This document shows positions 49,731 to 59,562 of a DNA stretch of 64,000 nt, piece after piece (the first letter of the stretch is position 1; every line of letters starts with the position of its first letter). Both the position numbers and the translations under genes were made by a program. The notes below the pieces were generated by a model. It was not told the origin of the DNA. It ran no database searches and was given only the letters and a program-made list of their open reading frames with translations. This stretch comes from Ptiloglossa arizonensis (Eukaryota > Arthropoda > Insecta > Hymenoptera > Colletidae): positions 13,349,557 through 13,413,556 of the forward strand of contig NC_135051.1 in assembly GCF_051014685.1 (NCBI RefSeq), written 5' to 3'.

Positions 49731-50340
49731 GGTAGCGCTCCTTGAATTCTTCTACACGGGTACGAATACTCGAGTGTCGCGAGTAACCTTGAATGACCTT
49801 AAGTCACTCGACGACTATCCTCCTTGAACATTCGAGGTAGTCAGCAAAATGTAGTGGTGGATTAAAATTGGACATTCTGTAGGTATCTCTCGTGGAATTC
49901 TACGAATATTTGAATAGTACGAATAATTGAATTATCACGAGTAACCTTAAATAACCTTGACGCCTTCACTTAACGACTATTCTCCTTGAACATTCGACAT
50001 AGTCAGTAAAATGTTCTGGTGGATTAAAATTGGACATTCTGTAGGTATCGTTTGTGAGATTCTACGAATATTTGAATAATACGAATAATTGAATTATCAC
50101 GAGTAACCTTGAATAACCTTGATGTCTTCACTCAACGACTATTCTTCTTAAACATTCGACCTAGTCAGCAAAATGTAGTAGTGGATTAAAATTGGACATT
50201 CTATAGATGTCACTTGTGGAGTTCTACTAATACTTAAATTATCGCGAGAAACCTTGAATGACCTTTTATTCTACTTGAATATTCGATGTAGTCTGCAAAA
50301 TGTATGCACTGCTAAATTAAAATTGAACACTCTGTATACG
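49731..50340. repeat. Tandem array, ~162-bp unit, about 3.5 copies
   Basis: GTGGATTAAAATTGGACATT occurs at 49857, 50019 and 50181 (steps of 162). A fourth diverged and shortened copy lies near 50311. Each unit also contains TATC(A/G)CGAGTAACCTTGAATAACC or near variants, a GACTATTCTCCTTGAACATTCGA-type word and AGTCAGCAAAATG. The first unit grades leftward into the GC-richer island. Unit length is divisible by three, but stops occur in all frames. Confidence 0.93.
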
Positions 50341-51540
50341 TGGAATACCTTATAGTTCGAATCGCTCAACGGTTCCTTTCGTTTCGTTGCAAAGAGCGAT
50401 ATCGATTCTTCTTTTTAAGGTATACGATATTGCCCGATTATCTGAAGTCGAATCCAACCTGCTCTATTTGAGTCATCCTGAGTTTAGAACTCCTTGAGAA
50501 CTCTATTTGAGCTCCTTCTGTAATTTCAACGAACATCGAATGCATATCTAGATACTTTCTAATCGTGGTGAATTAGTTAGAATCTTGAGCCGGATGAAAT
50601 TAATAGCCACAACTGGTTTGCAATTTCGCCGCGATTAAAATAGTTACATGGAAATAAATTCATAATGATCGGGACGTTAGAAGTTCACGTTCATCGCGTA
50701 AGTCGAACAACCTGGCGCGAGAGATTAGACCACGAGATAACGACTCGATATCTCTGGATCCAGTGGATGTAGCTTAGATGTAGCAATGCGATCAATTTTT
50801 TTCCAGGTGGACGATAAATCCCGGCGATATAGGATTTCGATAAAATTTCTTTAAAGAGGAATAAAATGTGCGAGAATTGAAACGTATTGCACGACCAATA
50901 CTAGCTAGAAGTTGTGTAGATACATTGCATAATGACATACACGCTACACTTCGACGAAAGATGTTTAGATGTTCCATTTGCCTGGTTAACATTCGATGAA
51001 CTTAGAAGATTTCAACCGATAACGCACGCTTCTAGGTTACTCATAAATAATTTAACTTTCTTCAATTAATAACTGCCCGATAGCGTGCATCTTTTTAAAA
51101 TTGCCATACAGTATTGTAAATTAGAGAAACAATAATAAGTGTATCACACACTACATGACGAAGCAGAATTTATAGATAATACAGTAATTTTCGCTTTCAA
51201 GTGTCATAACAGAGACCAACAGTTTGCTCGAGAGCGGAGTAGGTAGTGATTCTTATCTGAAATGGAAGTCGAATGAACGACAAGGAAACTGAATGAAATA
51301 CCTTGAGAGCGAGGAAGATAGAGCAACGACAAGCGAGTCTCGCATTACATACGTCGTTGGTCGTAACTTTAAAACGGTGTTGCATGTGTATCAGCGTGTC
51401 ACCGCAAATGCAAAATAAACATTGTTATACTTTTCGTTATATTTTTCTGAAAGTATTATCAACGAATGGATGAAATTTTTCCAATCTTACTCCAACACGA
51501 TTTCATTCTAAGCCACGCATATTTGTGGCATTCAGAACGG
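50341..51540. other. AT-rich noncoding stretch
   Basis: Short minus-strand frames (50792-50992, 51197-51385) only. No feature was recognised. Confidence 0.45.
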
Positions 51541-51690
51541 TTTTGTTTTACGTATAATTAAAAATAATCCGAATAGGCTCATGGTTGGATTCATTCATTT
51601 TCATCGGGAAAATCTCTATTGTCCTGTATTGTACTATTGCCATGAAGATATAACGAGGGACAAGACTTTTATTCACATTAGTTTTATTTA
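51541..51690. repeat. Fold-back family, half copy
   Basis: GTATAATTAAAAATAATCCG, then GTTGGATTCATTCATTTTCA, TCGGGAAAAT, a CCATGAAGATATAACGA word and GACAAGACTTTTATT follow the order of the right arm of the 40.2-kb element. No convincing left arm was seen here, so this is a truncated or half-deleted copy. Confidence 0.7.
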
Positions 51691-52077
51691 TTTTTAGTAG
51701 TTGACCATTCGAGTTGACACGGCGGGTCACTCGCTTTGGATAAACGATAAACGTTAGTGGGAATGATTGCGTGACGCAGACACGTTGTAACAATTATTAC
51801 TTAAAAGCGGGACATGCTGTAATCGATAGTATAGATTATCTAACCACTTTTATTTCTTTTTTAATCCCTTATCATTTCTCTATGTTATAGAGATTATTAT
51901 TTATTTTTTACGAATATCATTATTTCTTTTTTTAACTATCCGCAGGTATTACAAGTCCATAAATTATATCTCATAAAGCGTGGGTTGTTTTAGTTCGATT
52001 AAATCAGTAGCCAGTAGAATTCTGAACATAAAATATCGGAGAACAATTCTGTGATAGTTTAGTCATTATTGAATTTG

Positions 52078-52350
52078 AAAAAGTCTCTTTATTATTGAAT
52101 TCATATTATCGCACTGTAATTCATTCTCGAACCAAAAGAACCTAATCTTAATTCGGTGTTGCACTGAAAAAATCAAATTCTAATTCACTACCGAAGCGAT
52201 ACAATCTAATTTTAATTCAATCTTGAATTAGAAGGTCCAAATTTTAATTCACAATTGATTCGAACGAACCAAATTCTAATTTATCTTTGCATCGAATGAA
52301 CGAAATTATAAAATTATTATCGAATTGAAAGAGTTTAATTCTAATTCACC
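52078..52350. repeat. Minisatellite, 32-bp unit, about 8.5 copies
   Basis: Units start every 32 bases at 52078, 52110, 52142, 52174, 52206, 52238, 52270, 52302 and 52334 (partial). The core is CTAATTCA with a following T/A-rich stretch and TCGAA, for example CAAATTCTAATTCACTACCG at 52174. Spacing is strict although the sequence has drifted to perhaps 65-75% between neighbours, so this is an old array kept free of indels. Confidence 0.88.
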
Positions 52351-55097
52351 AAATCAACATTTGGTACACGTTTGGAATGGTTATACAACATTGGGAATTT
52401 TTCTGTAACACGTTAGCACGAATTACTATTACACTACGCATAGAAATATAGTGCTATGTCAATGGTTTAACACTAACCGTACTATGCCTGGTCAAATGAC
52501 CGTTATAAAATTTGGCTTAAAATTCTATATTAACTGTTGATTTTCTCGTTCGTTTAACTTTATGTAAATTCTTATGTTATCAAACATCACCCGCATTTCT
52601 TTCGGAAAATGATGTTCTTTATTTCGTAATTGGTCAAATGATTGGCTATGGTAAGAACGTGTATACGTAAAGTACCGGTACAGTTAGTGTTAATTATACA
52701 TTCAATTAAGTTTACCTACTTTCATGAAAACCAGCCGTGTTCCATTTTACTAGTGCCCACCCACGTAGAAATTACGATCAGCGCGGGATGTCAGCGACGT
52801 AAACTGATTTATGAATATTTGAAAGTACGATATGGAAATAATGATAGTTGTTTGAAACGGTGTTGATACGTATATAGCATCTACGCTGCTCCAATAAATT
52901 GAAGGATCACCTACATACTTAAACGACTGTATACTAGGTCCGGTGTAAATCTACATACGCAATTGTTTTTCACGCTATGAAAATAGTTTATACAAAGGTA
53001 GAGAAATCTGAACGAAGAAGTGCAAAGTGAGCCACAGATTATGAACGAGTTTACGAAATTAATCAATTTCTAAACATTCAAAAAGTTGCTTTATAAATTT
53101 CACGACAGAATCTGTATTCTATTTTGTGTAAAAAATTGTTCCTTGCTCGGTGCTGAACTTTTGCGTCGTTACTTTTCCAGAATCATTTGACGAATCCTGA
53201 AAATAAAAAATTTAAAAACAAAAGATTCATTATCATTTAAATCCCTTCGTAACTATCGAACCACCGTACCAACAACGAAGAGTATTTCCCGCGAAGACTT
53301 CGCTGTCACTGAAACTGTAATTTCAGAAAAAAAATTCCTAGAAAATGTCAATTTATAAAACGTTCACAGGCGATAAATAAAAAGAAAATACGAAGCTCGT
53401 GCATAACTTTACCTTCCATCTCTTCGCTAGCGTGGAATAAATATCAGAACGCGTCGCGACACTTGTGTACACCTCTGAAATAAGAATGCACATAACTCGT
53501 ATATCAACGTTCAGAGTAGACATCAATGAAAATGATCTTAAATAGAAGAGAAGTGTTATCGTTAATGCGTCTGTTCACACTCAAGAGACCCCAATCGTGA
53601 TCGCTTGAAAGCGAGTGTTCCAGTAGCGACGCGTTATTAATCTTTCTTAACATGTACTAACATTAGTGGCAGCTGCAAATGTGTACGCGTACGTATACAT
53701 TGCATGTCGTCGAACGCGCGAGGTCGATGCTATTTCCCGAGCAATATTACTTATTTACTTTTTATAGCCACGTGAGAACGTCGTTTAATTTATTACAGGC
53801 TATGAAGGATCGTGAAATTCAATTATGGTAGAACCTTCATTTTCTAAATTAATAGGGAGAAACGATGATTCGGATGATAGAACATGAATACTTATAAAAA
53901 AAAGTGATCCGATCAGTTTAACCGGTGCCGACTCTTTTTACTCTTTAAAATTCTTATTCCCTGTACTTTGCGATTGCTTGTTGGAAACCAAACATTTTTC
54001 GTATTCAATATTCTTCTCCAACTCCTTCGATTTTCGATATATTTAACTAAATAAGTGTGAGAAGTTTTCTCGAATAAAAAGCGACACAAGTGACGAAATG
54101 TTTAATTCGAGAAAACCGCGAAAACAAATTAAACTTCGATAGACAAAACCGTTACAAGTTACTCTTCTTCGTTTACCTTTTCAACAGAAATTTTCTCACC
54201 TGTAGCATTTTTTTACTACTTTTTCATCGCGTTTTACACGAGAGTAAACATTTATGGTCGACCTGTATCTGTTTTTGGCACTGGATAAACATCCGATCGT
54301 ATATTCCCCGCGTTTGTCTCCTGTTTGAAAAAAGTGCAACTAACCCCTCGTTTAATTCTGAAACTTCGACGGTAGTTTTCACCCTTCGAATACGAACATC
54401 AATCGCTAGAAGAACACACGTGTTCAGTATTTTTCAACGCTTGCGTCAAGCCCGATCGAAATTGGAAATTATTAATGTCCGTCGTCGGTGTTTTTCGAAT
54501 ATTTCCCGCCGAATTGCACGAAAGAACAGAAGACACGGGAGCCCGCAAACAACAATAGTATCTAGGACGGCTGAAGTAAGATCGCGTGTGGCTTGTTTCA
54601 CGCGAAACAATTAGGTAAGAAATCCAAGTGCAACCAATTTGATATATCGTGCATGTTCGCTCGGTGCACACAGCATGCACCGTGAAAAGAAGCACGGCGC
54701 AGGTGCATGTTGCGTCGCGAGAGAACCGCTGTGCTCGGCTACAAGGCCGTACATTCTTCGAGCGAGATCGACATGCATGAGAGAGATCGGTGAGCCTGAC
54801 ATTTGTAACAATGTAACCGCTTGTAAGAACTCCGGCTCCGGGCCGTTAATCGCTTGCCTCGGTTTACATTTTTAAACCTTGCGAGTATAATAGCCTGCAA
54901 CAAGATCCTCGATCGCGTATACCGCCGTGGAATTGGCGAGGAGATGCTTTCTTCGCGGTAAGGAACGCCCTTCATCCGCGTACAATTACGTCGATGCCGA
55001 TGTACCCTGTCCCTATCTCGTTTAGATACATTTTTCGTGACCGACACAAGCGAAAGCTCGGTTATCGCGATGAGAGGGGAAAGTAATTCGGAGAAAA
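52351..55097. other. Noncoding; GC-richer 54640-55060
   Basis: The longest open frame of the window (54090-54614 plus, 174 codons) lies here. It is rich in Arg, Ser, Phe and Ile, with no recognisable domain, and starts in AT-rich DNA without promoter or splice context, so I leave it uncalled. 54640-55060 is GC-richer with frames on both strands. Confidence 0.4.
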
Positions 55098-55680
55098 AGA
55101 AAAAGAAATAAATTTTTGTTAGTGGAAAGAGAAACGCGCGAAACGTTCTCAAACGAAGCGAGATGTTAGTATTGCTTCGGTCATTGCGGTATTATAATTT
55201 GCGGTATTCGCGTTGAAATCACTTTTAATTGTAATTTATACGAATTCCTAAGAGGAACGTTCGACTACGTATATTAAGCCCTTATTCGAACCGTTTTTAA
55301 TTATACCTAGTTGAGTGTTTCCCTTATGAAAGATTCAAATGAATTATAATTGAAAGTAGTCCGAACGAGGTTTTGTTTAGACTTATATTTTTTGTTGTCA
55401 TTGGAAAGAGAAACGTACGTAAAGTTTTTAAACGAAGCGAAATATAGTGTTGCTTCGGTCATTGTGGTATTATAATTTACCATAGGCGTTCGCGTTGAAT
55501 TCACTTTTAATTATAATGTGTTTAAATCGTTCCTAAGAGAAACGTTCGACTACGTATATTAAGGTCGTTTTGGACCATTTTTAATTATACGTAGTCGAAT
55601 GTTTCTGTCAGGAACGATTCAAATAAATTATAATTAAAAGTAATCCGAACGAGGTCTTGTTTAGATTTATTTTGCTTTGG
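55098..55680. repeat. Tandem pair of palindromic fold-back units, ~280-bp period
   Basis: TGGAAAGAGAAACG begins at 55123 and 55402 (279 apart). Each unit contains a large hairpin: 55221-55357 in the first and 55503-55641 in the second. In the second, the left arm ACTTTTAATTATAAT, ATCGTTCCTAAGAGAAACGT and TTCGACTACGTATA is mirrored by the right arm with ~90% identity over ~60 bp, closing through GGTC-gtttt-GGACC. The TAATCCGAACGAGG word just outside the arms and the AATTAAAAGT stretch link it to the 40.2- and 51.5-kb elements. Confidence 0.92.
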
Positions 55681-56066
55681 TAATGATATCATGAAGAATA
55701 TAAGAAATGTTAATTTACGTTAGTGTTCACACACTGGTGTGCGTTCGGCACCGCTTTGAAGCTTCGTCTGTCGGGATCGAATTTCCAGCTACAGCTCATG
55801 TTCGCGTCGGGATCATTCACTGTTGCTGTATCTCGCTCGTTCTCGATGTTGCATCCCATTTACTGCTCTCTTCGAGCGGCCCGTTTGAGCTCGAACGGTC
55901 CTGAGAACAAATTCTGAACTGACCCTCGATTAAAGGTTTCTGGCAGTTCCCATTTTTCAACAGTGTGCGAGGAATTACTGTACTCCGAGATTCTGATGGA
56001 ACTTGTATTTTTTATTTCAAAGAGAATCTTACGGTATTTGTACAGACGATAATTGTTATCGTTAGA
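55681..56066. other. Noncoding spacer
   Basis: A GC-richer patch at 55730-55910 carries two overlapping ~65-codon frames with no family resemblance. Confidence 0.4.
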
Positions 56067-56836
56067 AACTTTTTTTAAAATTGTCTTCGTGGAACAGATA
56101 TTTTATAGTTCGAGTAATGAATATTCTGTGGAGAAACAGCTAGCTTTGTGCTTTTACTTGAAGAATATATTTATAGAAACTGTTCTTTCAGGACTTTCGC
56201 TAGAACAAATTTTATTAAAAAAATTTTTTTTTAATTGTCTTTGTGGAATAAATATTTTATAGTTCGAGTAACGAATGTTCTGTGGAGAAACAGCTAGCTT
56301 TGTGCTTTTACTTGAAGAAAATATTTATAGAAACTGTCCTTTCAGGACTTTCGCTAGAACAAATTTTATAAAAAAAATTTTTTTTTAAATTGTCTTTGTG
56401 GAATAAATATTTTATAGTTCGAGTAACGAATGTTCTGTGGAGAAACAGCTAGCTTTGTGCTTTTACTTAAAGAAAATATTTACAGAAACTGTTCTTTCAG
56501 GACTTTCGCTAGAACAAATTTTAGAAAAAAAAATTTTTTAAAATTGTCTTTGTGGAACAAATATTTTATAGTTCGAGTAACGAATGTTCTCTGGAGAAAC
56601 AGCTGGCTTTGTGCTTTTACTTGAAGAATATATTTATAGAAACTGTTCTTTCAGGACTTTCGTCAGAACAAATTTTAGAAAAAAAATTTTTTAAAAATTG
56701 TCTTTGTGGAACAAATATTTTATAGTTCGAGTAACGAATATTCTGTGGAGAAACAGCTAGCTTTGTGCTTTTACTTGAAGAATATATTTATAGAAACTGT
56801 CCTTTCAGGACTTTCGTTAGAACAAATTTTATAAAA
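56067..56836. repeat. Tandem array, 154-155-bp unit, five copies
   Basis: The CGAGTAA word following ATTTTATAGTT occurs at 56111, 56265, 56420, 56574 and 56728, giving steps of 154, 155, 154 and 154. Each unit has AATTGTCTTTGTGGAA, TTCTGTGGAGAAACAGCTAG, CTTTGTGCTTTTACTTGAAG, TTTCAGGACTTTCG and AGAACAAATTTTA. Units are ~95% alike, the variation being mostly in A/T homopolymer lengths. GTTCT and AGAAC flank the TTCAGGACTTTCGCT core as a 5-bp stem. Apparent open frames are the repeat translated in drifting phases. Confidence 0.97.
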
Positions 56837-56938
56837 AAAGATAAAATTACTAGCATCATTCATCAATGATCGTCAAAACTATTAACGTGTTGAGTGATAT
56901 ATTATCAATGAACACGTGTATATACATATGAGACGTTG

Positions 56939-57331
56939 GGTGCAAAAATAACTTAACCCGATTTAGGTTTGGAAACGAAAAAAGGCAAATAACAAAGGCT
57001 TATTTATTGATTTTATATGACGTAATTATAACGGACAAAGTTTTCTAATATAATCAAATATCACGACCGAAATGATAAATTTATTATAATAATTACGTCA
57101 AGTGTTTTTTTATTTATTCATGTTGAAAAATTTATGACAATAAACAAAATAAAATTTTGCCATACCATTTCATATACTGTCTACCGAACTTTTTTATAAA
57201 AACGTAGCACTGTTTTTATCCGCTCTTCCGAAATTTGAAATGGAGAAAGCAAGAACTTTTTGCAAACTTAATTAATTCAAAACAACTTAATTTGCAAAAC
57301 AACTTAATTCGGATTAAGATGTTTTTGCACC
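56939..57331. mobile_element. Inverted-repeat DNA element, ~390 bp
   Basis: The left end GGTGCAAAAATAACTTAACC and the reverse complement of the right end, GGTGCAAAAACATCTTAATC, continue as CCGATTTAGGTT and CGAATTAAGTT. They form imperfect inverted termini of ~30 bp. The interior is AT-rich with no transposase frame. It lies ~100 bp after the 154-bp array. Target duplication is unclear, so the exact ends are tentative. Confidence 0.68.
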
Positions 57332-59523
57332 ATTTTGCAACGGTTCGTATAATATGTTGAAAAAGTAATACCTGTAAATTCCGTATAAAATATATTTATT
57401 ATTACTTAACCTTTTCGTCGCGTATAAATTGACGAAAAATACACTGAAGAATGTGTATCTTTTTCATTTAAATTATTTGTTTTCGCAATAACAAGCATGA
57501 AAACGATGTGATTTATCAGTTTTGTATATAATAAACTTTGATAATCACGTTGCGTATGATATGTTCATAATATATGTATTTTAGAACATAAATCCGAATA
57601 TTTCGATTCGGTAAGTTATAAAATTGAAGCTTCGTTTATCGGTTCACTTATATGACTTATCGATTCAGAATCGAATGATCATTATTTGTACTCAAATATT
57701 ATTTTTCGTCGAAAGTACCTTAAATTGTTGACACCGATAAGACTGCAAGCAGTAACGGAAGAAAATTCGATGCAATCGTTTTGAAAATTAATTTCGTACT
57801 GATTTCAAAGACCAACAAAATATCGAATATAACCGAAACTGAGACTATCTATTTTACTAGAAACAAAAAATGAAACACTTCATTCAACGCATCGTCTTTC
57901 TTGCACATCTAAACTAAACAACTCTATACGCGATGTCTTGCTACGCTGCTCGAGCGAGACTCTGGTAATACTGTTAAGTACCTTAGGGGACTACTTGGGC
58001 CTTACTCACATTATACCGCAGCAGGGTTAAATATAAACAGATTTTTCGTAAAGTAAACTCGCACGTGCATGTTGTGGCTATTGAAGATTAAGCGTACCAG
58101 TTACTTCCCACTCATCTTTTGCTGCGATATCAATACTCGGACGTTTGTTCGATGCTCTGGCCGCAGACAGTGGCGTTTACCCTCGTTGGACATGTCAAAC
58201 TTAGAGAAGATATTAACACGTTTGAAAGGAAGTAACAATTTTAACAACATTATATTTATTACGATAATTATACCGTGCATTGAATACTCAACCGATTCCA
58301 AAAAAAGAGGAAAACGAAACCTGTATAGCAAAATATTTTCTTCGAGCAATACGAAATGGTTTCATAAAGAAACGTTTTCTTTTCACACGCATAACAACCT
58401 ATCGTATTTTCCATCTATTGAGTCGTCCCGTTGCAATAGAATTCAAGTTCAGTTCAAATTATTCGACGCTTCGAGTTTAATTGAAAGAAACGGTAAACGC
58501 TAAAAAGAAAATTTCAACTTATCGATCCCAATGTCGCCCTTGTGCGGTGAATAACCTGTACACCTGCGCGAGGTGGCCCTGGTGCGAGCCATTGTTCGTG
58601 TTCGTGAAATTTTTCAGACGCAACGTATCGATGTCCCTCGAAGATCACGAGAAAGAATGAGAGAAGTGCTGAGCGTAAAATGCGGGAAGACGCCTGTCAT
58701 CTGGCCACGATTAAAATAACGGAAGAGGACCATGTAAATTGCAAATGATTGAAAAGCGTTAACGAAGCCGCTTTTCATCGGTATCTACTTTTATCATCGT
58801 GGCGTCGATCATCGTCATGTACGTTTTCGATGTATGGTAATGACCGTGAGCTGATTACACGGGGAACGCGGCGCCATATCTGGGTTCACTCGCCGGTAAA
58901 TGTTACCCTTATTACAGCTGCTTTCAATTACTTGTCCCTTCAGAAGTTTTACGCATAACTTACTGTTGCAAGCCTATAATTACGATGGACTATAAAACGT
59001 GACCAGGACGGAGCAGCGAAACGAAAAGGAAAGAAACCCGAGAAAAAGGTATATACGCGTAAGTGGAGTTTACAAAATGGGAACTCTTGTCGAAAACAGA
59101 AAAAGAAGGTGGTCAGGGGAGGGGTTCGGCGGGGTGACGGAGGATAGGGATGGACGATCCGTGCCCAGAATTCGAAACAGAAATCGAGCCAAATTCTCAC
59201 GTTTCATTCACGAGATTGTGCAACGTAAAACTGTGAATTAGCTTAATAATCGGTTGTTGCCCTGGAAAGGGCATTTTAACATGTAAAGTGCAAGACTTGC
59301 ACCTGTCCAGAGTTGGCAATTATACTGTCAACGTAACAGCGATGATGCTTAACCCCAAGAACGTTTACTGTCTCGATCATATCCCCAGATAAAGGTCCGG
59401 GAGCGACTTCACGGCGGACCTCGAAGTATAACAAATTGTCGGGCACAAAGTATGTATCGTATAATTAAAGCTGTTGTTTCGCGTGAGCTCGCGGTGCCTC
59501 GTTCTCGAAATTACGAGCGCAGT
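57332..59523. other. Noncoding; GC-richer from ~58500
   Basis: AT-rich to ~58000, then mixed. The + strand frame 58069-58503 (144 codons) contains an IEYSTDS stretch but is not a dsx sex-specific terminus and has no suitable acceptor. 58500-59650 is a CpG-richer island with opposing frames and no recognised gene. Confidence 0.4.
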
Positions 59524-59562
59524 CGCGTTGCGTCGCGTCGCGTCGCGTCGCGTCGCGTCGTC
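59524..59562. repeat. GCGTC pentanucleotide microsatellite
   Basis: About six perfect GCGTC units occur at 59530-59560, preceded by a diverged unit (CGCGTTG). It is exceptionally CpG-rich for an AT-rich genome and lies inside a GC-richer island. Confidence 0.9.

Noticed and set aside
52991..53085. Possible female dsx exon (a QIMNEFTKLINF-like reading)
   Set aside because: The reading is not in the phase demanded by the 39244 donor after any nearby AG, and resemblance to the known female terminus is too weak.
54090..54614. Longest open frame of the window (174 codons, +)
   Set aside because: No recognisable domain, no promoter or splice context, and composition matching surrounding DNA; a frame of this length is plausible by chance in 64 kb.
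56053..56624. Frames translating to repeated Phe/Leu-rich peptides
   Set aside because: They are the 154-bp repeat read through; the period is not a multiple of three and the frame drifts between units.
58069..58503. 144-codon frame containing IEYSTDS
   Set aside because: Briefly suggestive of a dsx C-terminus, but the remainder does not fit and no phase-compatible acceptor is present.
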